From the NCBI RefSeq assembly GCF_013204845.1, contig NZ_JABMKY010000004.1, positions 372,001-436,000 of the forward strand: 64,000 bases of DNA, written 5' to 3'. Positions 51,801 to 60,049 of this stretch are shown here, in pieces. Below the pieces are notes generated by a model. It was not told where the DNA came from. It did not search any database and saw only the letters and a program-made list of their open reading frames with translations. This DNA is from Paenibacillus qinlingensis (GTDB lineage Bacteria; Bacillota; Bacilli; Paenibacillales; NBRC-103111). The number at the start of each line of letters is the position of its first letter. The stretch's first letter is position 1. A program made the position numbers and the translations under genes.

Positions 51801-52680
51801 TAAGGAAGAAAATAATTAGCGCTGCCATGACGATTAATCCTACTGTTGACCATAGTAGTGGACTTGCAGGGGCTTCAATGGCAGTGACTGGCATGGAATA
51901 AGCGAGATACCAATTTAATTGAGGGATGCGTGCATAGAACCATCGTGTCTTCGTTCCAGTGAGAAAGGGCTCGTCAATATAACCATGCCCAGCTCGTAAG
52001 GCTTGTTGAAACGCAGGTTCTAATTCGGGATATTCCGTGAAAATGTTCATCTTAAGAATGGTAGAGGGGTTTGTATCATACAAGACAAGTCCCTCCCGAT
52101 TCACAATCAGCTGCTCTCCGTGATCGAGTGGAGCTAGTAAATGTTCTTGAAAAACAGGTGCTGCCTCCATAGAAACATCGATGATACTAACGACCTTATG
52201 TTGATCATCAAAGATGGGCGCTGTAATCGAGATGACGTATATGCCCTTCATTTTGCTTAGATGAGGGTCGGAAATAAAGGTTTTCCCTTTCAGAGCTTGC
52301 TGGAAGCGAACCTCACCTGAGATGGAGAAAGTCAAACCAGAGGTAAATTGCAGGGTTCCATCCAAATCAGAAATAGCCATGGCGTGATAGCGATTCCCAT
52401 CCGATTGCAATTCATGCGTCAGAAATTGTAGACGTTGTGCTTGCGTACCATTTTTCATAATGCTGACCCGGCTTATAAGCTCAACTTCTGCCAGACGAAT
52501 AGACAAGAAATCATATAAGTTTCGTGCGGAATTCGATACAGCGGTTATGGACTGCTCATTCATTTGCTGCAGTAACTTACTTCTCGAGAGCTTATAATTG
52601 GTAAATCCAACGACGGCAAGGGAGATGGATGTGATGAGAACAAGCCAGGCGACGATTTTAAATCGTAAGGATGATGACAT
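48886..52680 (-). CDS. Hybrid sensor histidine kinase with dCache, HAMP, two PAS, two REC and Hpt
   Basis: The product has 1264 residues, with GGAGG before the ATG. Membrane segments at about 10-30 and 275-300 flank an extracellular Cache-type sensor. HAMP follows, then two PAS domains (about 360-610) and HisKA with MSHEIRTPLNG (H about 634). The ATPase domain has NAIKFTEQG, DTGIGM and YGGTGLGL. Receiver 1 has LLLDMEA (D about 914), receiver 2 has LILMDIHLPELDG (D about 1068), and the Hpt domain has LLHGIRGSSSNLSA (H about 1198). It could pass phosphate internally to Hpt and on to a separate regulator; no output gene is adjacent. Confidence 0.9.
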   Translation of the reverse strand: MSSSLRFKIVAWLVLITSISLAVVGFTNYKLSRSKLLQQMNEQSITAVSNSARNLYDFLSIRLAEVELISRVSIMKNGTQAQRLQFLTHELQSDGNRYHAMAISDLDGTLQFTSGLTFSISGEVRFQQALKGKTFISDPHLSKMKGIYVISITAPIFDDQHKVVSIIDVSMEAAPVFQEHLLAPLDHGEQLIVNREGLVLYDTNPSTILKMNIFTEYPELEPAFQQALRAGHGYIDEPFLTGTKTRWFYARIPQLNWYLAYSMPVTAIEAPASPLLWSTVGLIVMAALIIFFLIYLTTNHLIIKRIKQILQVTEAVAAGDFHMKPIVFKSKDELGALALSVNGMMENIRELFEPFEAFIRHNQYAMIVMDPNFMINHLNGRATQMLGYSIADVHKIASPLIWLDQKQLNERAAQYSAELGETIPADCTALVIRSLRHLKEDLEWTWYHKNGTRIYVQASVSCITHPNGELKGYVLIARDISDIKESNETKERLFTIVESARDAILTFDQDGYIFYINPAGIHSMGLAGTDYERTHFHEFVEILNDINFDEGLQTAIQDGFWEIEAEVMTKKQQRIIASLIIVPHFPLDNGELYFSAITRDITDQVHAKEQLILAKQEADDANLAKGVFLARMSHEIRTPLNGIVGLSHLLERTAMTELQMDYIRKISRSSQSLSHIINDILDFSKLEVDKLVIEHHPFYLDETIDRVCETLSVLIGHKPVDFICDISDQVPIGLIGDSLRLYQVLLNLSSNAIKFTEQGTVILRVGVDQTHENEVTLRFSVTDTGIGMEEKQLANLFQPFIQGDEVTSRKYGGTGLGLVISKNIIENMGGSISVSSTQGAGSEFLVLLTFTLYLPSTKPFIPLPLAMLVVEDHPTLNRVLVQNLQSMCNDAAGVYTWKEALQVIDHIPLDYLLLDMEADDMYGEDVWLTMLAACQQQGIRTIIYTSLSGRDALEQLPTEASPDAILVKPISRSLLYRTLASLQAESEIVHTHSTDPLATDWEKDFALSPLNGLSKAPLRILIVEDNEINQTVARSLLESMMNCRIQVAGNGFEALHDLENHTYDLILMDIHLPELDGIETTKRIRLEPKWAHIPIIALTADSTLDNRLACMEAGMSDMISKPIIPERLRTAIETTLRLQVENHKIAGLDIAEAVQRMGGKTDIYREMLRKFQDQTDPLIAQLKANIDEGNFEEILRLLHGIRGSSSNLSANRVFAAASELEDFVNEQKKLQATDRDLYSAFPLLQALEFELQFVYQTIQKLLLD

Positions 52681-52840
52681 TTTTTTCCTCCGAAAGCCAT
52701 GTAATTGTTAGAAAACCTCATAGTTTTATCATGATTAGAACAGAACAAATTTAATGATTTCAATCTATGATATATCCAACAGATCAATTACGTATACACA
52801 CTAGTTCAAAAATGGGTCAAAGAAATAGGGGGATTTAGGT

Positions 52841-54547
52841 ATGCAGATGACAGTAAGAACGAAATTTATTGCGGTATTTGCAATCATCTTCTTGATGGTT
52901 GTAGGAATGAGCTGGACAGCTATGGATCGGATGGGTGCGTTAAAAGACATGAACAATAGTCTTGCCAACAACTGGATGATGGGGATTCAAGATATTGAGG
53001 AAGTACATTTTCATTCGGAACATTTGCTAACTTTGTACTATCAGAAGAAATTAGAGCCAGACGTGAAAAAGCATGAACCTATCGACAATGGTATGGCAGC
53101 AACGATTACACAAATCGACAAATTGTTAGGAAAATATAAGGATTCTGTGTCGAGTGAAGATGAAGGGGTACGTTTGCAAGAGCTTATCAAGAACTGGGAT
53201 GGATTTAAAACATCATTTGTAGCAAACAAACAGTTATCAGGTGATCCAAGTAAAGTGAAGGAAGCGGCAGAGAGCTTGCAAGTGATGTCAGCGGCCTTCA
53301 GCAAAGCACAGAAATCCATGGCCGATATGGTTACCTACAACCAAGAAGGCGGTCAGCAAGGTGTAGTAAACAGTGTTAATGAATACAAACGAAGTGTAGT
53401 AATTGCTTTTATTGCCTTGGGTGTGATGCTTGTATTTATGATTGCAGCTTGTTATTTCCTCGTAAGCAACATTTCTAATCCTGTTCGCAAAGCATCACAA
53501 GCTTTAAATCGGATCTCCAAAGGTGATCTAACTGTTCCAACGATTGTTGTCAAAAATAAAGACGAAATCGGCCAACTTATCGGAGACGTGAACCAAATGG
53601 TGAGCCATCTTCGCCATTCCGTAGAACAAATGCTGCAAGCATCGACAAGTGTTGCCGCTTCCTCTCAGCAGCTGTTTGCCAGCTCGGAGCAGAATACCTC
53701 AGCGTCACAGCATGTTGCGGTATCGGTGCAGGATTTTGCTAATGGAGCGGATACGCAAGCTCAAAGCTCTGTGGAGTGTGGGAGAGCCATGGAAGAAATG
53801 GCAGCAGGAATTTCCCGTATCGCCGAAACAACAGCTGATGTATCAGAACTATCCATGACGGCTACGAACATTGCGGAGCAAGGCACACATGCCATGGAAC
53901 GCGTCGTGAATAAAATACAAGCAGTCAGCACATCCGTAGATGCAGCGAATCAGGTGATTCAAGAACTTGAGAAGCATTCCCAAAGTATCGGCCAGATTTC
54001 CACGTTAATCGGGAATATTGCTTCGCAAACGAACTTGCTTGCGCTGAATGCAGCGATTGAAGCTGCACGTGCCGGCGAAAGCGGCAAGGGCTTTGCTGTA
54101 GTAGCTGGTGAGGTGCGTAAGTTGTCTTCCCAAACAGATGATTCCGTTCGTGAGATTTCTGAGCTTATTACGTCGATACAACGAGACTCTGCTCGTGCTG
54201 TTGGGGTTATGAACAATGGAAGAACAGAAGTGCAGGAAGGTCTACAAGAGGTCAGTGTTGCTGAGAAAGCATTTGGTCAAATCGTACAAGCCTCGCAAGA
54301 AGTAGCGAGTAAAATTCAAGAAACAGCGGCGGCAGCACAACAAATGGCAGCAAGTTCGGAAGAAGTGGCGGCTACTGTTGCACAAGTAGGTTTCGTTGCC
54401 CAGCAAACTTCAGGCACAGCGCAATCCGTTGCTGCAGTTACTGAGGAACAGTTGGCATCAGCCGAAGAAATCACAGCATCAGCCAAAAACCTTGCCGGAA
54501 TTGCAACGGATTTGAATCAAGTGGTGGGTACTTTCCGACTTTCGTAA
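52841..54547 (+). CDS. Methyl-accepting chemotaxis protein with four-helix-bundle sensor
   Basis: The product has 568 residues, with GGGGG about nine bases before the ATG. A membrane segment at about 8-28, a helical 4HB_MCP-type extracellular domain (30-185), a second membrane segment (187-210), HAMP (211-265) and a cytoplasmic MCP domain with the tip [25 protein letters not shown] (near 396) give classical chemoreceptor topology. The ligand is unknown. It is divergent from the hybrid kinase. Confidence 0.9.
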   Translation: MQMTVRTKFIAVFAIIFLMVVGMSWTAMDRMGALKDMNNSLANNWMMGIQDIEEVHFHSEHLLTLYYQKKLEPDVKKHEPIDNGMAATITQIDKLLGKYKDSVSSEDEGVRLQELIKNWDGFKTSFVANKQLSGDPSKVKEAAESLQVMSAAFSKAQKSMADMVTYNQEGGQQGVVNSVNEYKRSVVIAFIALGVMLVFMIAACYFLVSNISNPVRKASQALNRISKGDLTVPTIVVKNKDEIGQLIGDVNQMVSHLRHSVEQMLQASTSVAASSQQLFASSEQNTSASQHVAVSVQDFANGADTQAQSSVECGRAMEEMAAGISRIAETTADVSELSMTATNIAEQGTHAMERVVNKIQAVSTSVDAANQVIQELEKHSQSIGQISTLIGNIASQTNLLALNAAIEAARAGESGKGFAVVAGEVRKLSSQTDDSVREISELITSIQRDSARAVGVMNNGRTEVQEGLQEVSVAEKAFGQIVQASQEVASKIQETAAAAQQMAASSEEVAATVAQVGFVAQQTSGTAQSVAAVTEEQLASAEEITASAKNLAGIATDLNQVVGTFRLS

Positions 54548-54602
54548 ATTATTTTCAAAAAAAGTGGTGGAGAATCAGACTTTTCCGAAAGCTGGTGCGT
54601 CT

Positions 54603-54641
54603 AGTTATCGTGAGGGTAAAAAGCGACAAAAAACGATAACT
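54603..54641 (+). promoter_or_regulatory. Inverted repeat just before the 54661 gene's RBS
   Basis: AGTTATCG (54603-54610) and CGATAACT (54634-54641) are perfect 8-bp inverted repeats with a 23-bp loop, immediately before AGAAGGAG. It may be an operator or a leader hairpin. Confidence 0.4.
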
Positions 54642-54660
54642 CAGAAGGAGTGAATAGGAA

Positions 54661-55773
54661 ATGAAAAAGAATCCATGGAATATGTTGAAAATGGGTGTTG
54701 TTGGTTGTGCAGTACTAGTAGGTGTGAGTGCTTCGGTACTTCCTGTTGCGAGTATGGCTTCAGCAGATACGGTTGTTGCTACATCGGCAACTAAAGCTGC
54801 TCCAGTTGTCATTAAAGAAGTAGTGCTTACGTCCAAAAGCACATACCTAACAACCAACATCAAAGTACCCCAGTTGACAGGTATGTTGGATACGAAATAT
54901 CAAGACGAACTGAATGATATTATTCTATCGCATGCCAACAAAGATTTAGCTAGTTGGGAAAAAGATGCTGCCGATGCTGCTGCAGCAGCCAAAGATAAGG
55001 GATATACGTACCGTCCATATGGTCTTACGATTGTCTACACATTGAAATCGGACGGCTCAGGTCAACCTTCAGGTGTTGTTTCTCTTACCGTAACTACATA
55101 CGGTGAAACGGGTGGCACAGGAATGCCTAGAGTGGATACGTATAATGTGCTGAATGCGGCAGCGGCGCAGCGTGTAACGCTGCAGGATCTGCTTGGTGCG
55201 GATTACAAAGCAACTGTTGATGCAGGTGTCATTGCCAAAATGAAAGAGGAACCGCAATATTTCTTTCCAGATCAATTTAAAGGAATTGATTCAGAGCAAG
55301 GTTTTTATGTAGAAAAAGGGGCAGCGGTTGTTGTGTTCCCGAAATATGCCATTGCAGCGGGTGTTGCTGGAAGTCCAGAATTCCGCTTCAACTTGCCTAA
55401 CAATGTGATCATTAAACCGAATCCTACTCCGCAGCCTGGTACCGACAAAGTGAAAGTGGAATTGTCGACTGGCGATGTCGAACAGAATGCGGATGGCGTT
55501 TCACTTGTTCCTTTCCGTAAAGTAGCAGAAGGTTTGGGTTACACCGTGAAATGGAATCAAGATACGTATGCGGCAGAGTTGTCGAAAGGTGCGCAGTGGA
55601 CGAGTGTGAGTGTGGGGAAAGACAGTTATTTCTATGCCAAAATGGCACCAGTTGCTCTAGGAGCGGCTCCGGTCATTCTAAACGATACGCTTTATGTGCC
55701 TACTAAATTTGTGACAGACATGCTAAAAGCGGAAGTGACAATTGATTCGCAAGGGATTCATATCGTACAATAA
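54661..55773 (+). CDS. Exported RsiV/PdaC-like (DUF4163/DUF3298) protein with stalk domain
   Basis: The product has 370 residues. A signal peptide (about 1-36, ending ASA) precedes a DUF4163/DUF3298-type domain (about 50-245; VPQLTGMLDTKYQDELNDII, SLTVTTYGETGGTG, FFPDQFKGIDSEQGFYVEKGAAVVVFPKY). A PQPG linker leads to a copper-amine-oxidase-N stalk domain (about 262-370; LVPFRKVAEGLGYTVKWNQDTY, LYVPTKFVTDML). Related domains occur in the anti-sigma factor RsiV and the deacetylase PdaC, but no membrane helix or NodB domain is present here, so the role is open: an envelope or lysozyme-related function is possible. Confidence 0.8.
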   Translation: MKKNPWNMLKMGVVGCAVLVGVSASVLPVASMASADTVVATSATKAAPVVIKEVVLTSKSTYLTTNIKVPQLTGMLDTKYQDELNDIILSHANKDLASWEKDAADAAAAAKDKGYTYRPYGLTIVYTLKSDGSGQPSGVVSLTVTTYGETGGTGMPRVDTYNVLNAAAAQRVTLQDLLGADYKATVDAGVIAKMKEEPQYFFPDQFKGIDSEQGFYVEKGAAVVVFPKYAIAAGVAGSPEFRFNLPNNVIIKPNPTPQPGTDKVKVELSTGDVEQNADGVSLVPFRKVAEGLGYTVKWNQDTYAAELSKGAQWTSVSVGKDSYFYAKMAPVALGAAPVILNDTLYVPTKFVTDMLKAEVTIDSQGIHIVQ

Positions 55774-55806
55774 TGGAGTGAAAAACAGGAATAATGAATA
55801 AAAATA

Positions 55807-55843
55807 AGCCTTCAGTTGCCGATTCAGGTGATTGAAGGCTTTT
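55807..55843 (+). terminator. Terminator of the 54661 gene
   Basis: AGCCTTCA (55807-55814) pairs with TGAAGGCT (55833-55840), followed by a short T run. Confidence 0.75.
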
Positions 55844-55857
55844 AACTAACACGTTAC

Positions 55858-55871
55858 TGTAAGCGTTTGCA
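55858..55871 (+). promoter_or_regulatory. Candidate CcpA cre site
   Basis: TGTAAGCGTTTGCA matches the cre consensus TGWAANCGNTNWCA at all but one position, and lies 36 bp before the SPW gene start. It suggests carbon-catabolite control of that gene. Confidence 0.45.
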
Positions 55872-55907
55872 TATACTAGAACATCCCGCATGTAGGAGGT
55901 GATCGGT

Positions 55908-56228
55908 ATGTATCTCAAAAATAGTTTGTCAGCACTCATGGGGCTTTGGTTTCTGATGACGCCTTGGGTGTTTGGATTTGGGGATGTAACCAATGCGCTC
56001 TTCACCTGTGCACTGTTCGGAAGTCTGCAATTCGTAAGTTCGATGCTAGCTTTAGGAAAAACAGGGAAGCATATGTGGCAGAACTGGGTTTGTGTCGGCA
56101 GTGGTGTCGTTTTTATCGTATTCCCAAATGTGTATCACCTATCTTTCATAGCATTCTTCTCCTTCGTTGCACTTGGCTTTATGACGATTCTGATTAATTA
56201 CGCCAATTTGTACCCGGACTCACAATAA
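55908..56228 (+). CDS. SPW-repeat small membrane protein
   Basis: The product has 106 residues from ATG 55908, eight bases after AGGAGG. Four hydrophobic segments are visible. The motif GLWFLMTPWVFGFGD near the N terminus is the SPW-type repeat, and a second looser copy (WVCVGSGVVFIVFPN) follows. The family is widespread but uncharacterised. A cre-like site precedes it. Confidence 0.7.
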   Translation: MYLKNSLSALMGLWFLMTPWVFGFGDVTNALFTCALFGSLQFVSSMLALGKTGKHMWQNWVCVGSGVVFIVFPNVYHLSFIAFFSFVALGFMTILINYANLYPDSQ

Positions 56229-56307
56229 ATTCTTTAAGCGCCTATTGAATTTAGAAATCAATTATGTCATAATGAATTTATCGAATTGACAATATGAAGG
56301 ATGCAAA

Positions 56308-56350
56308 GATCAAGTGCCTTAGCTGTCGTTCTACAGTTAGGCTTCTCTTT
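56308..56350 (+). terminator. Terminator after the SPW gene
   Basis: GCCTTAGCTGT and ACAGTTAGGC pair imperfectly around a short loop, followed by CTTCTCTTTTTG. It separates the SPW gene from pncA. Confidence 0.6.
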
Positions 56351-56409
56351 TTGCTAATCGATAAAGTCGTTATAATAATATTAGATATACAATATAAGGA
56401 GTGGTGAAC

Positions 56410-56958
56410 ATGAAAGCTTTCGTTCTGATTGATTATACGGTGGATTTCGTAGTGGGCAAGCTACCTTGCGGGGATCCTGCTATTGCGATAGAAACTCGGC
56501 TGTGCGAGTTAACCGAAAGTTTTGTTACCGAGAAGGATTATGTCGTGATGGCTGTTGATGTGCATATAGAAGGAGATCCGTTCCATCCTGAAACGGCATT
56601 GTTTCCACCCCATAATATACGTGATACGGATGGCAGGGAGCTCTACGGTTGTCTAAGAGAAGTACATGAAGTTCACAGAGCTGCGATCTATTGGATGGAC
56701 AAAACGAGATACAGCGCATTCTGCGGGACGGATCTTGAACTGCAGCTTAGAGCTAGAGGTATTCAGGAGCTTCATCTAGCTGGTGTGTGTACAGATATCT
56801 GTGTCTTACATACAGCAGTGGATGCGTATAATAAAGGTTTCTCCCTCGTCATTCATGAGGATGCGGTTGCCAGCTTTGATGCGGAAGGGCATGTATGGGC
56901 ATTGCGGCATTTTGAAAAGACGTTAGGGGCTAAAGTTGTTCGTGATTGGAAAAATTAA
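56410..56958 (+). CDS. pncA: Nicotinamidase / isochorismatase-family hydrolase
   Basis: The product has 182 residues from ATG 56410, eight bases after AAGGAG. The catalytic triad is D8 (VLIDYTVDF), K98 (MDKTRYSAF) and C131 (GVCTDICVLHTA); metal ligands D50, H52 and H59 match the nicotinamidase DxH..H pattern. It converts nicotinamide to nicotinate. The next gene is nicotinate phosphoribosyltransferase, which strongly supports the nicotinamidase assignment over other isochorismatase-family roles. TATAAT-like sequence at 56370 suggests a promoter nearby. Confidence 0.88.
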   Translation: MKAFVLIDYTVDFVVGKLPCGDPAIAIETRLCELTESFVTEKDYVVMAVDVHIEGDPFHPETALFPPHNIRDTDGRELYGCLREVHEVHRAAIYWMDKTRYSAFCGTDLELQLRARGIQELHLAGVCTDICVLHTAVDAYNKGFSLVIHEDAVASFDAEGHVWALRHFEKTLGAKVVRDWKN

Positions 56959-57011
56959 GTAAAATGATAAGATGGATGATGAATGGATGAAAGATGGGGA
57001 GGATGAAAGCG

Positions 57012-58472
57012 ATGAATTGGCAAACCATGGATGCGATGACAAACTTAACGCTGCATACGGATAAATATCAAATAAACATGATGTACGCCCATTGGTTACA
57101 GGGGACACATACGGAGAGAGCTGTCTTTGAGGTGTACTTCCGCAAGCTGCCTTTTGATGGGGGGTATGCGGTCTTCGCAGGGTTGGAGCGGGTGATTCAT
57201 TATGTGCAAAATCTGCATTTCGGCGAGGAAGAGATTGCTTATTTGCGTGAGCAAGAGGAGAACTATAAAGAAGAGTTCCTTGATGCGCTTCGTGCCTTTA
57301 CATTCAAAGGCGATATCCAAGCCGTCCCCGAGGGAACGCTTGTCTTCCCAAATGTGCCGCTTGTTCGGGTGATCGGAAGCATATTCGAAGCGCAATTGGT
57401 CGAGACGACGATCCTCAACTTCGTGAACTTCCAGACGCTCATCGCGACGAAAGCCTCACGCATGAAAGGCGTTGCTCCGCACGATGTGCTGATGGAGTTC
57501 GGCACACGCCGTGCCCAGGAGGCTGACGCCGCCATCTGGGGCGCAAGAGCCGCTTATATCGCGGGGTTCCACGCGACATCGAACCTGAGAGCCGGGATGC
57601 TGTTCGGCATCCCGACCAAAGGCACGCACGCGCACGCGTGGGTGCAGGCCCACGACACGGAAGCGGACGCTTTCCGTGCGTACGCCGAGGCCCTGCCCGA
57701 GCAGGTCACGCTGCTCGTGGACACCTACGACACGCTGCGCAGCGGCGTGCCGAATGCGATTGCAACGGCGCGGCAGCTCGCGAGCCGCGGCAAGCGCTTG
57801 AACGCCATTCGCCTCGACAGCGGCGATTTGGCGTATCTGTCCCAGCAGGCGCGGCGCATGCTGGATGAGGCGGGCTTTCCGGAGGTGAAGATTGTGGCAT
57901 CCAATGACTTGGATGAGCACATCATCGCCGGGCTGAAAGCCCAAGGGGCTAAGATCGACAGCTGGGGCATCGGGACCCAGCTGATTACGGCGGCCGACCA
58001 GCCGGCGCTGGGCGGGGTGTATAAGCTTGTTGCCCGTGAGAAGGACGGCACGCTCGTGCCAGTCATTAAGATTTCGGGCAACCCGGAGAAGGTGACGAAT
58101 CCGGGCTTCAAGGAAGCCTATCGGATTATGAATAAAGCGACGGGCAAAGCAGAAGCGGACTATTTGGCTTTGCAGGACGAGATGGATATTCGGGAAGGAC
58201 AGCGAATTAAGCTATTCGACCCCATCCATCCGTATTTGTTCAAATATATCGAGAATTATGAGGCGGTTCCGCTGTTGAAACCGATTTTTGAAGCGGGTGA
58301 GTTAGTCTATGAATTGCCTACCTTGGAAAACATTCGCGACTACCATGCCGAGCAAATGCAGACCGTCTGGCCGCAATACTTGCGGATGCTGAATCCTGAG
58401 GTGTATCGTGTTAATTTGAGCGCTGCCTTGTGGCAGCTGAAAATGGATTTGATTCATGCACATCAAGACTAG
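57012..58472 (+). CDS. pncB: Nicotinate phosphoribosyltransferase
   Basis: The product has 486 residues from ATG 57012, nine bases after GGGGAGG; ATGs at 56994 and 57003 are too close to that RBS. Family motifs: LHTDKYQINMMYAHW, FEVYFRKLPFDGGYAVFAGLE, LMEFGTRRAQ, GFHATSNLRAG, KGTHAHAW with the probable phospho-histidine, NAIRLDSGDLAYLSQ and IDSWGIGTQLITA. It converts nicotinate and PRPP to nicotinate mononucleotide, using ATP. With pncA it forms a complete nicotinamide salvage entry to the Preiss-Handler pathway. The 57600-57880 section is notably GC-rich, unlike its flanks. Confidence 0.92.
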   Translation: MNWQTMDAMTNLTLHTDKYQINMMYAHWLQGTHTERAVFEVYFRKLPFDGGYAVFAGLERVIHYVQNLHFGEEEIAYLREQEENYKEEFLDALRAFTFKGDIQAVPEGTLVFPNVPLVRVIGSIFEAQLVETTILNFVNFQTLIATKASRMKGVAPHDVLMEFGTRRAQEADAAIWGARAAYIAGFHATSNLRAGMLFGIPTKGTHAHAWVQAHDTEADAFRAYAEALPEQVTLLVDTYDTLRSGVPNAIATARQLASRGKRLNAIRLDSGDLAYLSQQARRMLDEAGFPEVKIVASNDLDEHIIAGLKAQGAKIDSWGIGTQLITAADQPALGGVYKLVAREKDGTLVPVIKISGNPEKVTNPGFKEAYRIMNKATGKAEADYLALQDEMDIREGQRIKLFDPIHPYLFKYIENYEAVPLLKPIFEAGELVYELPTLENIRDYHAEQMQTVWPQYLRMLNPEVYRVNLSAALWQLKMDLIHAHQD

Positions 58473-58484
58473 CCGGTCTTGATG
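58461..58484 (+). other. Perfect hairpin over the pncB stop codon
   Basis: CATCAAGAC (58461-58469) and GTCTTGATG (58476-58484) form a 9-bp stem whose loop starts with the TAG stop. No T run follows. It may stabilise the 3' end or act as a weak processing signal. Confidence 0.55.
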
Positions 58485-58501
58485 TCAGCAATCGCAGGAT
58501 T

Positions 58502-58529
58502 TTGGAATATCCGACTTCAGTGGTATGAT
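58502..58529 (+). promoter_or_regulatory. Candidate promoter of the aldo/keto reductase gene
   Basis: TTGGAA (58502-58507) and TATGAT (58524-58529) are separated by 16 bp, about 65 bp before the ATG at 58597. Confidence 0.5.
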
Positions 58530-58596
58530 TAATAGGAGCTACACGGTAAAGATGCGCTCTCATATTCTAATCTTATTCCGATGGAGGTTATTAACG

Positions 58597-59436
58597 ATGT
58601 CTACGAAAGCGAATCAAGCATTGACAACTGGGGTTACGCTCAACAATGGCGTACATATGCCTTGGCTGGGTCTCGGCGTTTATAAAAGCAAGGAAGGTCA
58701 AGAGGTTATCGGAGCAGTTCAAACCGCTTTGGAGTTAGGTTATAGAAGTATTGATACGGCTGCGGTCTATCGCAATGAAGAAGGTGTTGGTCAAGGGCTG
58801 CGCCAAAGCGGCGTCCCGCGTGACGAAATTTTCGTAACCACGAAAGTGTGGAACGCGGATCAAGGTTACGAGTCTACGCTGCAAGCGTTTGATGCAAGCC
58901 GCAAACGACTTGGTTTGGAGACGATTGATCTGTACTTGGTGCACTGGGCCGTCTCTGCCACGTATCGCGAAACGTGGAAAGCGCTGGTCCACCTGTACAA
59001 AGAAGGGCATGTTCGTGCGATTGGCGTGAGCAATTTCCAAATCTCTCATTTGGAGCATGTCATTGAGGATACTGGTGTTGTGCCTGCGGTTAATCAAGTC
59101 GAATATCATCCAGAGTTGTCACAAAAGGAACTGCTCACGTTTACTCGTGAACATGGTATTCAATTGGAAGCGTGGAGTCCGCTTATGCAGGGCAAGCTGA
59201 ACCAGCCTGAATTGGCACAGCTTGCAGCTAAATACGGTAAATCAGCAGCACAAATTGTACTGCGTTGGGATATCCAGCATGGTGTCGTGACGATTCCGAA
59301 GTCTGTGACGGAGCATCGTATTCGTGAGAATGCGGACATTTTCGATTTTGAGCTGAGTGCTGAGGATATGGCTCTGGTGGATGCTCTGAATATTAACAAG
59401 CGTATCGGTCCAGATCCGGATCATGTAACGTTCTAG
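58597..59436 (+). CDS. Aldo/keto reductase
   Basis: The product has 279 residues from ATG 58597, nine bases after GGAGG. The catalytic tetrad is D53, Y58, K83 and H116 (SIDTAAVYRNE, VTTKVW, YLVHW). The C-terminal cofactor motif IPKSVTEHRIRENADIFDF favours NADPH. It is the size and pattern of the Bacillus YvgN/YtbE group that reduces methylglyoxal and other aldehydes. It has its own promoter candidate and terminator. Confidence 0.9.
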   Translation: MSTKANQALTTGVTLNNGVHMPWLGLGVYKSKEGQEVIGAVQTALELGYRSIDTAAVYRNEEGVGQGLRQSGVPRDEIFVTTKVWNADQGYESTLQAFDASRKRLGLETIDLYLVHWAVSATYRETWKALVHLYKEGHVRAIGVSNFQISHLEHVIEDTGVVPAVNQVEYHPELSQKELLTFTREHGIQLEAWSPLMQGKLNQPELAQLAAKYGKSAAQIVLRWDIQHGVVTIPKSVTEHRIRENADIFDFELSAEDMALVDALNINKRIGPDPDHVTF

Positions 59437-59454
59437 TATGTTATTAATTGGCAA

Positions 59455-59491
59455 GAGGAAACGCCCGTTTGTGCGGGGTTTCCTCTTTTTT
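59455..59491 (+). terminator. Terminator of the aldo/keto reductase gene
   Basis: GAGGAAACGCCCG (59455-59467) pairs with CGGGGTTTCCTC (59474-59485), followed by six T residues. Confidence 0.92.
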
Positions 59492-59608
59492 GTTTAATGA
59501 TGAGTATCGATGTCGGAATTGGCTAGATGTGCTCATAGAGTCTCTCTTACAGTAGCTGGATTTCAGTCTATTCGGTTTCTTGGACCCTTGGTTCAAGAAA
59601 AAACCAAA

Positions 59609-59793
59609 TAACGGGAAATTCTACAGTTATTATTGCTTAAATGACCTCAGATTTTCTAATAACTGTAAAAAATACAGTTGATTACGAGTTGAACCGTTGA
59701 AAAGGGCAAATAGCTGCGAATTAGATGGATATTTTCCATCTAATTATACAATTTGGTATAAATCAATAGAAATAGATGGATATTTTACAGTTA
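59609..59793. repeat. Palindrome quartet, family A, copy 6 (51-62-51 spacing)
   Basis: Units start at 59609 (TAACGGGA-N5-TACAGTTA), 59660 (TAACTGTA-N5-TACAGTTG), 59722 (TAGATGGA-N5-TCCATCTA, perfect) and 59773 (TAGATGGA-N5-TACAGTTA). The spacings are 51, 62 and 51 bp, between the convergent aldo/keto reductase and 60050 genes. Confidence 0.9.
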
Positions 59794-59840
59794 TTGAAGG
59801 TCTGACTCGTCTAGAGTGCTCGTTTTCGCCAGTTGATGTC

Positions 59841-59980
59841 AGTTGTCCGGTGTCCGGTGTCCGGTGTCGGGTGTCGGGTGTCGGGTGTAAGGTATAAGGT
59901 ATCAGATGTCAGGTATCAGGTGTAAGGTGTCAGGTATCAGGTATCAGGTATCAGGTTTCCGGTATCAGGTTTCAGGTTTC
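59841..59980 (+). repeat. Heptanucleotide array, 20 units of NGGTNTC
   Basis: From 59841 to 59980 there are 20 consecutive 7-bp units, starting CGGTGTC, shifting to GGGTGTC and then AGGTATC and AGGTTTC. The gradual change along the array suggests local expansion. It is non-coding. Confidence 0.92.
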
Positions 59981-60049
59981 AGCTCTTCGCTGTACCCTAG
60001 CCAGTACCTTTTATCCAATTTCCCACCAATCGCGCCGACCTCCCTCCGC

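Noticed and set aside
57456-57944. Long minus-strand frame inside pncB
   Set aside because: It results from high GC in that part of pncB; the plus-strand product is a complete, well-conserved enzyme.
59697-59897. Open frame through the quartet and heptamer array at 59.7 kb
   Set aside because: It consists of palindrome units and heptamers, has no RBS, and is followed by repeat drift.
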